Of a DNA stretch of 64,000 nucleotides, positions 1 to 10,197 are shown piece after piece. The position numbers and the translations under genes are program-made. Below the pieces are notes generated by a model, which did no database searches, was not told the origin of the DNA, and saw only the letters and a list, made by a program, of their open reading frames with translations. Position 1 is the stretch's first letter; each line of letters opens with the position of its first letter. Source of the stretch: Wolfiporia cocos (Eukaryota; Basidiomycota; Agaricomycetes; Polyporales; Phaeolaceae); the NCBI GenBank assembly GCA_029448655.1, contig JACCLO010000053.1, positions 1 to 64,000 on the forward strand, written 5' to 3'.

Positions 1-198
1 GAGTGCCTCGGCGTCCTGTTCATTGTAGATGTCGCCGTTCCCGCTGAGGGACGGGGTCGTAGGAGTTCGCCATACGAAGTGTTGGCGGCATTCATTCTGT
101 CGATGACCTGGTTGATTGAGCCCACAAGCTCTGCAAATATAGTCGGGGCAGTCGAGGATCCAGTGGCTAGCGGATCCGCACTGCCGACAGGGTTGTTC
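1..198 (-). CDS. E1 polyprotein tail with two zinc-knuckle-like motifs (partial)
   Basis: A reading frame open to the window edge, one frame shifted from the chromodomain ORF that stops at 197. Between 189 and 88 it encodes a C-x2-C-x4-H-x4-C motif (CRQC...H...C) followed closely by a C-x2-C-x6-H-x4-C motif (CRAC...GH...C). These resemble nucleic-acid-binding retroviral knuckles, yet they lie at the far C-terminus of the polyprotein and Gag already has its own knuckle. The shift may be a one-base insertion near 199 or a separate small ORF. The translation continues beyond the window. Confidence 0.5.
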
Positions 199-1681
199 AG
201 GCGAGGGCCTTGCTGGTACCCGTAGGAAAAGGGATATCTCTGAGATATTCGTTGTGTCGGTATCTCCAGTGGTGAGCGGCGCGGTGGAGGTTCCGTTGCG
301 CCCATGTGGGTAAGGAGGCGGTGTCTCGTTCGTGCTCCCTCGCACCTCGCTCGAACTCCTCGCGGGTAATGCTCTGCACCGATGGAGATCGTCGAATAGG
401 CGGCGTGCTATTCGCTCTTCGCTGTCGTTCTGGGGTAGCCCTAGGGCTCGTCGGGCGTGCAGGTGGTTCACGTCTCCCGTTGCCTCCCATACCAGGAATA
501 CGTGGCGTCGGGTCTCTAACTCCTGTTCGGCGGGCTCTCTGAGTCTTGGTAGGCAGTGGAAATAATACTCTATCGCCCTCCATAAAATCAAACGGCCTTG
601 CAACTCGGCGTCGTTCGTCGGGGGTGAAAAAGCAGGCGGGTCGTGGTGTGTATTCGGGTCGACCGGGAGTAACGTGCTCGCGATCCTCGAAGTCGTTGAG
701 CGCGTGTCGTAGTCGGGCCGTCGTGGTGGCGGCCAATCTGTCGATAAGTCTGTTGGTGAGTAATTCGAGTCCCTCTCTCTGCGCTCTGATCTGCCCCTCC
801 ATTCGGACAAGGTCCTCGGTGATGTTCTGGTACGAGCTGTAGACGTGTGTGAGGTCCTGCGCGATGTCGAAGAGGGCCGACCAGCCATCGGCTCGGCCAG
901 CAAAAGGTCCCTCGGCCCTGTACCAGAGGAGGGCGTGTCTACTCTGCAGATGCTGGGGGGAGTACCTTCTTGGTGGCGTACCTCGCGGTCGGCCTTCTCG
1001 ACGATCTGCATCGGGGGGTCGTGGTTCGGCGGGGGAGCTGGTGGCGAGTCGTCGACATACTATTACTGTCCTGTTTTCGAGTGTCGGGGTTGTCCTGACT
1101 CTCGTCCTGTGGTAGTCTTTTATCAGCTCCTTGGAGTGCTCCAAGTTCGCCTCGTCTTCCCATGAATTGTCGGCCGTGGCATAGCCTTTCCACTTGACGA
1201 AGTATTGATGCTTCTTTCCTTTCCATCTGTCAGCCAAGATGGCTTCGACTTCGTATTCCTCCTGTCCCTTGATGATATCAGGTGGCGGCCGTAGGTAATT
1301 GGGTCCGTGCACCCTTGTTTCTTTGAATGGTTTTAGTAAGGCAGCATGGAATACCGGATGAATTTTCCAGTTCGCCGGTAACTGCAGCCGGTATGTCGTG
1401 GGTCCCATCTTTTCTGTGATGGTGAAGGGTCCTTCCCTTTTTGGTGCTAGCTTGTTAGATTCGTAGGGGATGGTTAGGTTCTTTGCGTCGAGCCAAACCT
1501 TGTCTCCTTTCTCGAGCTTCGGTAATTCTCGGAGGAAACGTCCCGCCATTCTTTTCTGAGCTAGTTCGTGCGCGATGAATGCCATCTTTCGCGCCTCTTT
1601 GATCTTTTTGATCCTGTCAACTGCTGCCAGGACGTTTCCTACCCTGTCGTAGTCTGGGAATCCCCTTGGAATATAACCCAA
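197..1681 (-). CDS. E1 integrase C-terminus, chromodomain and long extension
   Basis: About 494 residues in the same frame as the upstream integrase, separated from it only by one TGA. Residues about 60-115 form the integrase C-terminal fold (GPFTITEKMGPTTYRL, then the HPVFHAALLKPF motif). Residues about 140-195 are a chromodomain (EYEVEAILADR...YFVKWKGY...SWED) of the chromovirus type, expected to bind chromatin marks and guide integration. The remaining 300 residues are Arg/Pro-rich with a helical, possibly coiled-coil stretch (LVRMEGQIRAQREGLELL) and match no domain I know. Fungal chromoviruses usually end soon after the chromodomain, so this extension is unusual. Confidence 0.85.
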   Translation of the reverse strand: MGYIPRGFPDYDRVGNVLAAVDRIKKIKEARKMAFIAHELAQKRMAGRFLRELPKLEKGDKVWLDAKNLTIPYESNKLAPKREGPFTITEKMGPTTYRLQLPANWKIHPVFHAALLKPFKETRVHGPNYLRPPPDIIKGQEEYEVEAILADRWKGKKHQYFVKWKGYATADNSWEDEANLEHSKELIKDYHRTRVRTTPTLENRTVIVCRRLATSSPAEPRPPDADRREGRPRGTPPRRYSPQHLQSRHALLWYRAEGPFAGRADGWSALFDIAQDLTHVYSSYQNITEDLVRMEGQIRAQREGLELLTNRLIDRLAATTTARLRHALNDFEDREHVTPGRPEYTPRPACFFTPDERRRVARPFDFMEGDRVLFPLPTKTQRARRTGVRDPTPRIPGMGGNGRREPPARPTSPRATPERQRRANSTPPIRRSPSVQSITREEFERGAREHERDTASLPTWAQRNLHRAAHHWRYRHNEYLRDIPFPTGTSKALA

Positions 1682-1702
1682 GATTATTTCAAGGGGCGCA
1701 GG

Positions 1703-2383
1703 TCAGTTTTCGGTTCGCTTGGTGTTGTGCGCAAATTCGACGTCGGGTAGTCGTTGTACCCATTGGAAAGGGTCGTTCATGCAATAGATACGAAGGTACA
1801 CTTCGATTTGTTGATTCATCCTTTCCGTTTGTCCGTCGGTCTGTGGATGGTACGCCGTACTCATCGCAGATTCCGTTCCCTGCAGCTTGCATAATTCCTT
1901 GAACAGTTTCGATGCGAACTGTGGTCCCCTGTCTGAAATGATCTTTCGGGGAATGCCGTATTGTGAGTATATCTTTCGATGGAATATTTCTGCGGCCCCT
2001 TCGCTCGTGATTGTTTTGTCGCATGGGGTGAGAGAGATGGCCTTGGATAGGCCATGGTCGACAATCACCATCATGGAGTCATATTTTCCGACTCTTGGCA
2101 GGTCGGTGACAAAATCGACCGAGCACTGTGAGAAGGGAAGGGCGTCCTCCCGTGTCGGTATTGGCTGTAAAGGGGGTTTTAGCGGGTTCCTATCAGGTTT
2201 CATCTGTTGACAGATTGCACAGCCTCGGACGTATTCCGGTATCATTGTTCCCATGTCAGGCCACCAAAAGTGGGTCTTAACCTGTACTGTTGTACCCCAG
2301 ATCCCAGGGTGTCCGGCCGGGATCGTGTCGTGGTATTTTGAAATGACGTCCCGTCGAAGGCCCTCATCTTTTGGCACGTACAT
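1703..2383 (-). pseudogene. E1 integrase core, ends at in-frame TGA
   Basis: This carries the integrase zinc-binding HHCC region (H...H, then CAICQQ) and the DDE core. The first Asp is in SVDFV, the second in ISDRGPQF and the Glu in GQTERMNQ, so the catalytic triad is intact. It joins strand to DNA ends during insertion of the element. The frame ends at a TGA at 1703-1705. Translation past the stop continues smoothly into the GYIPRGFP motif normally found here, so the stop is a single nonsense change. Relative to the RT/RNase H ORF the frame is shifted by one base; the change lies near 2440-2480, where a run of four G (2460-2463 region) is a likely site. Confidence 0.9.
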
Positions 2384-4626
2384 CCTGCCCCTGTAGAGCA
2401 GTATCCCATCCGTTTGTTGCCATTCATCTGCGGTGGTTCTTGCGGGGAATTCGTCTGTGCCCCTAGAGCACGGATCGCCTGTTCCGCAGATTCATCTCGA
2501 TCGTTGGCGTTCTTGATTCGATCGATGATCGGGATCTGGATTGCGTGGACGACGAGTTCATTTGGAATCATGGTGATTCCCTCGTTGTCTTCGTTGCTTT
2601 CGTCTAGGTGATACAACCTGGACAATGTGTCGGCCATGACTAGTTTCCTCCCGGGGATGTGTTGTAATTTCAGGTCGAATTGCGAGAGGAATAGATGCCA
2701 TCTCGCTTGTCGCCGATTTAGGCGCTGTGCGCTTCTCCAGTACGTCAGGTTCTGATGATCGCTTCGGATCAAGATCCGATGCGGTGCTCCTTCTAACAGG
2801 TGCCGCCATTCTTCTAGTGCTCGGACTATTCCGAGTAGTTCGCGATCATAGATTTCGTAGTTCCGTTCTGTGGATGTCAGGGATTGTGAGAGATATCCCA
2901 CTGGCCGTTCACGCCCCGTTTCATCTGTCTGTTTTAGCACTGCCCCTGTGGCAAACTGAGATGCGTCTGTTTCGAGGATGAATGGTTTCTCCTTGTCTGG
3001 CGTTCCTAGTGCGGGCGCCGTTGTGAATGCCTGCTTCATGAAGTCGAACGCCTTTTGTTCTTTATCCGTCCACTGGAATCCTGTCCCTGTGACCGTTTTC
3101 GTGAGATCCACCAGGGGTCGGGCGTGCGTTGAGTAGTGATCGATAAATTTCCGATAGAAGTTTGCAAATCCTAGGAAGGATCTGACTTCCTTGAGATTTC
3201 GGGGAGTCGGCCACTCTTTAATCCTATTGAGTTTCGCTGGGTCCATCTGGATGTTTCCTGGGGTGATGACTAGTCCTAGAAATTCGACTCTGTCGACACC
3301 GAAGGCGCATTTCTCGGGTTTCACAAAGAGATGGTTATCCACCAATCTCTGAAGGATTCGCCGTTCCCGTTCCTTGTGTGTTTTCTCGTCTTCTGAGAAA
3401 ATGAGGATATCGTCCATGTAAACAAGCACCCATCCTTCGAAGATTTCTTCTTTCAGGATTTCGTTCATCATTGCCTGAAAGGTCCCGGGTGCATTGCACA
3501 ATCCGAAAAACATAACCGTGGGTTCGTACAACCTTCGGTTTGTTTTGAAGGCCGCTTTCCATTCGTCTCCTTTCTTGATTCGCACGTTGTTGTACCCCGC
3601 TCTAAGGTCCATTTTCGTGAAAATCTTTGCTCCTTTTAGCTTTTCCAGGAGCTCCGAGATTAATGGCAAGGGATAGACGTTCTTTATCGTTCCTTCGTTC
3701 AGATATCGATAATCTTGACAGGGTCGTAGGCCGCTGTCTTTCTTTGGGACGAAGAAGAATGGTGACGCCATCGGGGATTTTGAAGGGACTATGAATCCCT
3801 TGGCCAGGTTTTCTTTTAGGAATTCGTCCAGCGCCTGTTGCTCTTTAGGCAACAGTGCATAGACTTTGCAGTCCTTCGGCACGAAATCGGGTTTTAATTC
3901 GATTGCGTGGTCCCATGGTCTCGACGGGGGGAACGCCGCTGCGGACTCCTTACTGAACACCTTGGTAAAGTCTAGTAGGTGTTTCGGGACCATTTCCTCA
4001 ATTGTTCGTTCTGGTTCAGGGGTTTTCTGTGCGAATTCTTGGGACTTCGTCAGCGCTTTCCTGACAGCATTGATGATTTGTATCTTTGTTCGGAACTTCT
4101 TTCGTGTTTCCCCTTTCTCTCCTATGATCCTAGGGTTATCTTTTGCAAAGCGTCGGATCGCTTCGTACTCCTCAGGAGTATAGAGCCGCTGTGCTGTTTC
4201 TTCTGGCTGGTCCGTAGATCCAAATCCTTTCTCCCCTCGTTCTGTTTCATCTAGGTCCTCGACCTCCAAAATGTCGGGGGTTAGGTGTCGTTCGAAAATT
4301 ATCTGGGCTATTCGCATGCCCGGGATAATTCTATGTGCTTTGTCTGAATAGTTGAAGACGATGGCTCCGACGTCTCCTCGGTAGTCCGAGTCTATGATTC
4401 CGGCCTGTACTACCAGTCCGTGTCTGAGGGTGTTGCCTGATCGTCCGGCCAACCTTCCATACGATCCCTTCGGGATCTTCATTTTTACTCCTGTGGAGAC
4501 GAGTTTCCATCCTCCGGCGGGAATCTCGGTTTCTTCTGCAGCGTAAAGGTCATACCCTGCGGCTTCTTGGGTTCCCCTTGTCGGAATTTTCCCTTCTGGA
4601 GCAACTACCATTTCCACCGTATCCAT
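2242..4626 (-). CDS. E1 dUTPase - reverse transcriptase - RNase H
   Basis: Residues about 1-140 are a trimeric-type dUTPase with all five motifs: [42 protein letters not shown] and [10 protein letters not shown]. It would hydrolyse dUTP and limit uracil in the cDNA. Reverse transcriptase follows ([16 protein letters not shown], then catalytic YMDD in [11 protein letters not shown]). RNase H comes next, with ETDASQF, YDRELL and RSDHQNL supplying the acidic residues. The last 40 or so codons are a shifted reading of integrase sequence, so the real polyprotein changes frame near 2460. A dUTPase in front of RT is rare in LTR elements; dUTPase-bearing gypsy elements have been described from Phanerochaete (from memory). 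Confidence 0.93.
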   Translation of the reverse strand: MDTVEMVVAPEGKIPTRGTQEAAGYDLYAAEETEIPAGGWKLVSTGVKMKIPKGSYGRLAGRSGNTLRHGLVVQAGIIDSDYRGDVGAIVFNYSDKAHRIIPGMRIAQIIFERHLTPDILEVEDLDETERGEKGFGSTDQPEETAQRLYTPEEYEAIRRFAKDNPRIIGEKGETRKKFRTKIQIINAVRKALTKSQEFAQKTPEPERTIEEMVPKHLLDFTKVFSKESAAAFPPSRPWDHAIELKPDFVPKDCKVYALLPKEQQALDEFLKENLAKGFIVPSKSPMASPFFFVPKKDSGLRPCQDYRYLNEGTIKNVYPLPLISELLEKLKGAKIFTKMDLRAGYNNVRIKKGDEWKAAFKTNRRLYEPTVMFFGLCNAPGTFQAMMNEILKEEIFEGWVLVYMDDILIFSEDEKTHKERERRILQRLVDNHLFVKPEKCAFGVDRVEFLGLVITPGNIQMDPAKLNRIKEWPTPRNLKEVRSFLGFANFYRKFIDHYSTHARPLVDLTKTVTGTGFQWTDKEQKAFDFMKQAFTTAPALGTPDKEKPFILETDASQFATGAVLKQTDETGRERPVGYLSQSLTSTERNYEIYDRELLGIVRALEEWRHLLEGAPHRILIRSDHQNLTYWRSAQRLNRRQARWHLFLSQFDLKLQHIPGRKLVMADTLSRLYHLDESNEDNEGITMIPNELVVHAIQIPIIDRIKNANDRDESAEQAIRALGAQTNSPQEPPQMNGNKRMGYCSTGAGCTCQKMRAFDGTSFQNTTTRSRPDTLGSGVQQYRLRPTFGGLTWEQ

Positions 4627-4721
4627 TTGGATCGTGGCTTCCGGTTTCTTTTCTTCTGCCCCTAGTATTGATCGTACATCGACTGTTTGGTCCTTCCAGT
4701 CGATTGTGGGGTTTTCGTCTT

Positions 4722-5093
4722 TTAGCCATCCATACCTAGAATCATATTCTCTGTTCCGATCGATCCTACCAAGAATCGGACCTTTCGCGTTTTCTGGGTC
4801 TTCGGATATCGTAGTAGTATGGTGGCTTCTCGGTCTATTCGCCCATCTTTGTTTTCTGTTCCGTCAACATTTTTGACGATAATCGGGTTCTTCAAGGGTT
4901 GCGTGGGCACCTTGTATTTTTCTACCACTCTGCTGTGGATCAGGTTTGACATTGCTCCTGAGTCGATTAGTGCATTGCACTTCACGGGTTTTGCCAGCGT
5001 CATGATTACCGGAATGAAGAGGGATCGATTCTTCTCGAACGAGGTAATTACATGCGCTGCTTTCTCGGAGGGTAAGACCGTGGGCTTCCCTCC
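4722..5093 (-). pseudogene. E1 aspartic protease, -1 frame relative to Gag, one-base deletion at its end
   Basis: A retropepsin-like protease with the active site in ALIDSGAMSNLI and the flap/C-terminal region ending in MILGMDG. It matures Gag and Pol. The frame overlaps the end of Gag and is reached by a -1 shift near GATTTTGCCTAG, the expected Gag-Pol frameshift region. At the 3' end the universal GMDWL motif is broken: ATGGATGGCTAA gives a stop, whereas one extra T would restore D-W-L and the frame into the dUTPase. The stop at 4722 is therefore best read as a one-base deletion. Confidence 0.85.
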
Positions 5094-6928
5094 TAGGCAA
5101 AATCCTGTTCTTCTACGAGCCGTGCTAGGAGCTCGGGGTTCTTGGCTTTCAGAGCCCTAATTGCTGTGACCGCTCTGTTAGCGGTGACATATTCAGTCTC
5201 TTCTTCGGAGACTTCTTCGATGCGAGCTTCTTGCTCGGCTTCTTCTTCTTCGGTTTTTCGAGTAGTCCGCCTAGGGCGGGCTGGTTTCCTCGGCCTCTTC
5301 GGGCAGTCTCGCGACATATGTCCTGGCTGATGACAGGTGAAGCATTTTCCTTTCTTGATGTGATCGTCCCTTTCCTGGGTGGTCATTCGATCTACATCCA
5401 TTGCGTTCGGATCTTTCGGTGCGGTTGTCTGTGGAGCACTAGTGCGTCCGTTATTCTGGTTCGAGGCTTGCCAAGCCTTTTTCTTGACAAACGGTTTGTC
5501 CCGTTTCAAGAATATCTTGTACGTATTTTCATAGTACGAGGCAGCGGACTGCCATTCATCAATGGTTGCTGGTAGCGGTCGAACACCGATGATGTATCGG
5601 GTCGTGTGTTCGGGTAACCCTTTCTCAAAGAGGGTTATGAGCAACGCGTTTCCGTCCGCGCTGTATCGATCGTACTGGGCCTTTCCGGCCAAGTTGTTGA
5701 ACTCGGTGATATAATCATCAATGTCCTTCCTGTCCTGGGTTACGTCCAGGATTTTCTTCCGCGCCTTCTGTACCTCTTCGATGGCTCCGAAGGCTTTCTG
5801 GAAGTCTGCATCAAACTGTGCAAGACTAGGTGGGAAGAATCGTTTCGTCTGGGGGTTCGTGTAAACCCGGTGGTAATTTTGTTTCCACTGGCCTGTTTTC
5901 CCCTTGTTCGAAATATAAGAGAGGATAAAGATCACTCTCTGAACGTCGTTCTGGAATGATGTTTCGTACATCGTAAACCAGGAATTGCACTGGTTTATGA
6001 AGTTCTGCATGTCAGATCGTTCCCCGTCGAATACGTCTGGGGGATTGATCTTTATCATCGGGGGTCGGTAGTACGGGTTTGGCGCCGGAGGTTGAGGCTG
6101 CGGCGCATTCGGTGGTGGAGGTCCTCCTCCTCCCGGGTATCCTCCACCTGGGTTTCCTGGGTTTCCTCCGGGGTTCCCTGGGTTTCCTCCAGGGTTTCCT
6201 CCTCCGGGGTTCGCGGGGGTTCCTCCTCCGAATCCTCCAGGAGGGGGGGCATTCCCTCCTCCGAGTCCGAAGTTTCCTCCCAGTCCTCCTCCGCTTGTAC
6301 CTGCGGAGGTTCGTCCAAATAGGCCTGAAGGCCATGTTCCTGGGTTTGTCGTTCCCATTCCTCCGCTTGGGCTAGTCCAAGACGGATTTCCTCCGCTACC
6401 CATTCCGGGTGCGTTCTGTGGGGGGTTTCCAAAGAGGTCTGTTCCTCCAGCCATAGGCCCAATCCCACTCTGCGCAAAAGCAGATATAAATCCTGGAGGG
6501 TCCTGTCCTCCGGTCTGGCTGTTATCTGTTCCTGTAAAATTTCCAGGATTTCTCCCATCATCTCCGATGCGCTCAATTCCTGCCATTCCTGTGGCGCCCG
6601 AAGGCTGATTCGTATTTCCATCGGCATCGAAGGTTCTGTTGATGGTTTCGGTTTCGTTTTCGGTCAACGTCGCGGTTGACATCGGAGGGAGTTCTCCAAA
6701 TCGTTCGAACGCTTCACGCGTTATTTCCCAAGCGGTCGTTCTTGCGGAGGGGTATACTTCTACCCACTTCGATGCCCTATCTTCTCTTGGAATGACAACA
6801 ATTCCTCCGCGGTTACGGAAGGCTCCAATGGTGTCAGTCCACTCGTATCGGTTGAGTCTGTAGACTCCCTGAATGTCCTCGGGCAAGAGTTCAATCAGTC
6901 GTGCTGGGAATTCTGGTCCAAATATCAT
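5093..6928 (-). CDS. E1 Gag with CCHC zinc knuckle
   Basis: About 611 residues. The N-terminal 90 residues are unassigned. Residues about 165-290 are Gly/Pro/Asn low-complexity sequence. Residues about 300-500 form the retrotransposon Gag capsid region (DVFDGERSDMQNFINQCNSWF onward). A zinc knuckle CFTCHQPGHMSRDC lies near residue 545, followed by a basic then acidic tail. It packages the element RNA. The ATG at 6928 is only about 35 nt after the primer site, giving a very short leader, as in Tf1-like elements. The ORF ends in TAG at 5093, overlapped by the protease frame. Confidence 0.92.
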   Translation of the reverse strand: MIFGPEFPARLIELLPEDIQGVYRLNRYEWTDTIGAFRNRGGIVVIPREDRASKWVEVYPSARTTAWEITREAFERFGELPPMSTATLTENETETINRTFDADGNTNQPSGATGMAGIERIGDDGRNPGNFTGTDNSQTGGQDPPGFISAFAQSGIGPMAGGTDLFGNPPQNAPGMGSGGNPSWTSPSGGMGTTNPGTWPSGLFGRTSAGTSGGGLGGNFGLGGGNAPPPGGFGGGTPANPGGGNPGGNPGNPGGNPGNPGGGYPGGGGPPPPNAPQPQPPAPNPYYRPPMIKINPPDVFDGERSDMQNFINQCNSWFTMYETSFQNDVQRVIFILSYISNKGKTGQWKQNYHRVYTNPQTKRFFPPSLAQFDADFQKAFGAIEEVQKARKKILDVTQDRKDIDDYITEFNNLAGKAQYDRYSADGNALLITLFEKGLPEHTTRYIIGVRPLPATIDEWQSAASYYENTYKIFLKRDKPFVKKKAWQASNQNNGRTSAPQTTAPKDPNAMDVDRMTTQERDDHIKKGKCFTCHQPGHMSRDCPKRPRKPARPRRTTRKTEEEEAEQEARIEEVSEEETEYVTANRAVTAIRALKAKNPELLARLVEEQDFA

Positions 6929-6962
6929 GTGCCCTTACACCGTGGTAGGTGAGGGTGTGATA

Positions 6963-6973
6963 AGCTCGACCTT
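6963..6973 (-). promoter_or_regulatory. E1 primer-binding site, self-priming type
   Basis: On the minus strand AAGGTCGAGCT lies one base inside the 5' LTR. It is the exact complement of AGCTCGACCTT inside the LTR (7309 down to 7299), which starts about 35 nt after a TATA box. Tf1 and sushi elements prime reverse transcription by folding the first 11 nt of their own RNA onto such a site. No tRNA-type TGG start is seen. Confidence 0.75.
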
Positions 6974-6974
6974 C

Positions 6975-7681
6975 TGTTACGGGTCGAACACCCGTTCGTA
7001 TATTCGAGTCGCGAATATAGATCGTTCTTCTGCATGTGGGCGTATAGCCGTATGCAAGGCAAATGCTCGTTAGATGCCTTCAAGTCCTAGGTGAAGTTCC
7101 TAGGAGATCGTATAATATCCAATACGCGTTAGAGGATATAATCTGTTCAGGTGCGAGTCGAATAGAATATAAGACTCGCCTAAGTCCGAGAAGTCAGTGT
7201 GCACTTCGAGGACTTAGTCGTTCGGTTGCTCGAGTGAGAAATACTGAGCGTAGTTTCCTACGTTTGAGAACGAGTATAAGACTTCTTGTTTATACAACAA
7301 GGTCGAGCTGAAGAGCCTTGACAATAAGTACATGAGCTTTTATACTACGCTGGGTTTTAGGGGTCAAGTCCATCCCAGATGCCACCGCTACTATCTACGC
7401 TATAGTATCAAACGTTTGATAAGTATGTAGTGATGTATCCGAAACGATAGATAGGGATGATGGTGGTTGAACACCATCTATCAGCTAATAAACGATGAAG
7501 GTGAAACGGTGGCAGAGTTGGATCTGCCAAAGGTGAAACGCGCCCTACATGCTAATACAACTGGGGATGCGCCCAGTAGAGTCACGAGTAGCCAGGGGGT
7601 TGGTTGCGCAACAAGTCCCTGTATCGTATTCGCCCGGTGGTGAGTTCTGTCGATATTCGAAAAATCAAAATAACCGTAACA
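6975..7681 (-). repeat. E1 5' LTR
   Basis: The 707-bp segment starts TGTTACGG and ends CCGTAACA, an 8-bp inverted terminal repeat of the TG...CA type. It directly precedes the primer site and Gag. The minus strand holds TATAAAAG at 7344-7337 and the predicted RNA start near 7309. The partner LTR lies outside the window. Confidence 0.85.
7337..7344 (-). promoter_or_regulatory. E1 TATA box
   Basis: TATAAAAG on the minus strand, about 35 nt before the 11-nt sequence that matches the primer site, as expected for a promoter setting the RNA 5' end. Confidence 0.7.
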
Positions 7682-7729
7682 CTCCCCAACCTGAGTTGCC
7701 CGAGAAAATAGCCACGGACTGAAGTGGAT

Positions 7730-9478
7730 TAGTGATGTGCCAGGCCCAGCCCAGCTCAAAAGCCCCGGCTTCGGCCCGGCTTGGATGGCCCATGGCTTTT
7801 CAAAACCTCAGGCCAGGCCCTCATTGACAGCTCACGGCTTGGCCCGGCCTAGGTCCCAGCTTGGCCGCGGCCTACCACTGCTAAGATAATCGTCACTTTA
7901 GCTTCAGAGCTTGAGATTCACCTTTGCCAAACCTTTCCCAGATGAAATAGAACCTTTAATCCTCCGATCTATAGTAGGATTAAGCATGAAATAATCATTC
8001 ACTAGCGCAGCATTCAGTAGCGTGCCTGCCATATGGGGGATCATATAGGCGCCCAAAAGTGAGTGGCAGGCTTCAACGTTGAGGACTTGACTTTTCTGTA
8101 GTTTTAAATAAACAAGATAGGTGCACAATGATTGAGTTGAGCATATAACTGGCCTGTATGGGCTTATATTGTGCCTGCCAGATATTGTAGCCATTAAGAT
8201 CCCTAGGCCAGGGCTCAACAGCTTGGCCTGGCCTGGCCTGTATCTCAGGCCGGGCCCTGGGCCGTCTCTGTCACAAGCCAATTTCCAAGCCTAGTAGAAC
8301 ATCCTAGGTTGACACCCCACTCACGCCTCTTGCACGCTAAAGCACTCCATCCAAGCCCAGCTGGATACGTACGGCAATGCTAGTAGAAGCCCTCCGATAC
8401 ACAAGTCACTACGGGCACTAGCAGACCACCAGCAGTCCGAACCTTACACCAGTCCCAGTCCCCGGCAGTCAGTACAATACTGCCTAGTCCATACAACCTA
8501 GTCATGGGCCACCTCTAGGAACCACCAGCGTGGCTAGCACAGCAGTAACCCCAAGACAATCCAGGTTACCAGCCATCGCACATACACTACACACTAACTA
8601 GAGGAATGACCTATATTATGCACGTGACCTAAACACTACGCCCAATGTCTCACATCTCTTACACCACAGACACTCGCCATTACTGGCATAGACATTCCCC
8701 ATTACAGGCAGGCCCCGACCTGTATAGACTTCTGCCCGTGGGATGGCAGCAATCCCATACAAGCACTAGACCTATGCACCTACAGTCTACGAGTCTACGC
8801 CCTACGCCTTCCCTTCAGTACCGCAACCTCTGGGAACCCGGGCCGTGAACGATCGACCCTCAGTACCGTAACCTCGGGAACCTAGGCCACCAAAAGCACC
8901 TTCAGACCACATCTTGTCAAACCACGCCATTGGAATGGTGCACCCCCTGCCTGGGATGGCAGCACATGACCTATGAGGAGCACTGGTCGTTATACCCTGA
9001 TCGACGAAAACCACCGATCATTACACCCGATCGAAGCACTGATCACCACCGCCATTACTGGTATCACCCGATCGACAAGAACCACTGATCGTAACCCGAT
9101 CGATTGGCAACCCCCCTGATCCAATCCCATCACACTACGTTGCTATGGACATCTCGCTACGTACCAGTGCTCCAATGCCATTACCGGCCCCATAGCTTAG
9201 ACCAATTGTATACCAGCAAGTAGATGACCCCATAGTCACGCGAGCCCCCACATGTACAAACAGTAGTAATATATAAGCCAGACAGTCTCGAGCATAAACC
9301 TCAGACTTGTCTTGGCCTCTTCTGGCTAGTAGTCCCAAATCAGGAAGGCACCTTTGTGTGAGCCCCCTTCCCCTGGTTGAGTGCTAGTTAGTAGCGTGTG
9401 TCAGTCTCAAGCCGTGCTGTAAAGCCCAGCTTGGCCCGGCCCAGCTCATGGCCCAAAGCTGGGCCTGGCACATCACTA
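7730..9478. mobile_element. Non-autonomous hAT-type element, copy A (split by a solo LTR)
   Basis: The ends are perfect inverted repeats (TAGTGATGTGCCAGGCCCAG on the left, its complement on the right). They are flanked by the exact 8-bp duplication AAGTGGAT (7722-7729 and 9479-9486), the hallmark of hAT transposition. The body is full of GGCC/GCCT(G) runs at both ends and carries no transposase. Two other copies lie at 11618 and 41908. This copy is interrupted by the solo LTR 8269-9403. Confidence 0.88.
8269..9403 (+). repeat. Solo LTR inside hAT copy A
   Basis: 1135 bp, TGTCACAAG...GTGTGTCA, flanked by GTCTC at 8264-8268 and 9404-9408. The hAT sequence resumes exactly after the second duplication. 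It contains an AATATATAAGCC TATA region near 9270 and short CCGATCGA-type direct repeats between about 9025 and 9110. Confidence 0.9.
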
Positions 9479-9872
9479 AAGTGGATGGGATGAAGGGTTA
9501 AGAAATCAAGAGCTGCTGATGGCAACGTGAGTATACGATTCCAATACAAGTCTTTGTCGATCAATCTGGGGATCCCTAGTCCTTTGACAAAACTCTCCAA
9601 AACCATGAAAGAGAAATTGTCCTGGCCATTCAGGATGACCTGGTTGGAATACAAGGGGCAGAGGAGTTGATAGAAAAACCTCAATATGAACACATGTTCA
9701 GTGATGTAATTGAAGCGGCATGACATGACAGCAGAGGCATGATTGAAGTGATAAATATGAGTGAAGCTGCCCTGGCCATGTCATGGAGGGCATAAGCATA
9801 CTGGGTGCCATGAGCAGAGAGGAGGTTGAGAGTGTCACAGACTGCCTCGGGTAAGGCTCTTATAGATATCAC
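9479..9872 (-). pseudogene. Unidentified protein-coding relic
   Basis: Two adjacent minus-strand frames (about 9872-9681 and 9726 leftward) read as protein-like sequence: ALPEAVCDTLNLLSAHG in one, then NQVILNGQDNFSFMVLESF in the other. hAT copy A inserted in or next to it. I do not recognise the family; a transposon protein fragment is likely. A frame change near 9700 suggests decay. Confidence 0.3.
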
Positions 9873-10197
9873 ATGACTTGTTATTGTTTGTCTTAGGTTT
9901 GATAAGGTTTAGCTAGAATTCCCTGATACCTTAACAGTCATGCGCCCATACTTACAGTAGTGCCACCCATGTGACTCACCTTAGGTAGTGCACAGGCCAC
10001 CTCTTTAGGGTAGACACAGTGTGTCCCCCTGTATGTACATATAGCGCGAGCTGAGGTCTTACAACCTCAGTTCTACTATTCTTGGCAACCAGGTCAATCC
10101 TCACTACCTCTGCGTGTGCGCCCGCCTGCGTCTTGGCAACACTACTATTCTATACTCGCTAGTCTGTGGTGCAAGACTGCACATACCGCTGTTGTCA
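9833..10197 (+). repeat. LTR-like fragment with TATA and palindrome
   Basis: It contains CTGAGGT-CTTACA-ACCTCAG shortly after an ACATATAG box, then CAGTTCTAC, like the other LTRs here, and ends GTTGTCA. The left edge is uncertain: TGTCACAG at 9833 may be coding sequence of the neighbouring relic, and the flanks GAGAG/GAAAA do not match. Confidence 0.45.

Larger units (their letters stand above)
1..7681 (-). mobile_element. Ty3/gypsy chromodomain retrotransposon E1 (3' end outside window)
   Basis: Read on the minus strand the order is 5' LTR, primer site, Gag with CCHC knuckle, protease, dUTPase, reverse transcriptase, RNase H, integrase, chromodomain and a long C-terminal extension that runs off the left edge. 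The order RT-RH-IN-chromodomain defines a chromovirus. An 11-nt match between the predicted RNA 5' end and the site next to the 5' LTR indicates Tf1/sushi-type self-priming. The element is slightly damaged: a one-base loss in protease, a one-base shift between RNase H and integrase, one stop in integrase and a shift in the C-terminal extension. The external edge at 7681 cannot be confirmed by a target duplication because the other LTR is not in the window. Confidence 0.92.

Noticed and set aside
4722..4722. Programmed frameshift between E1 protease and RT
   Set aside because: The universal GMDWL motif is itself broken and a single added base restores it, so an ordinary one-base deletion is simpler.
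9025..9110. CCGATCGA repeats as a regulatory array
   Set aside because: They lie within one solo LTR and are few and irregular; no comparison copy is available to show conservation.
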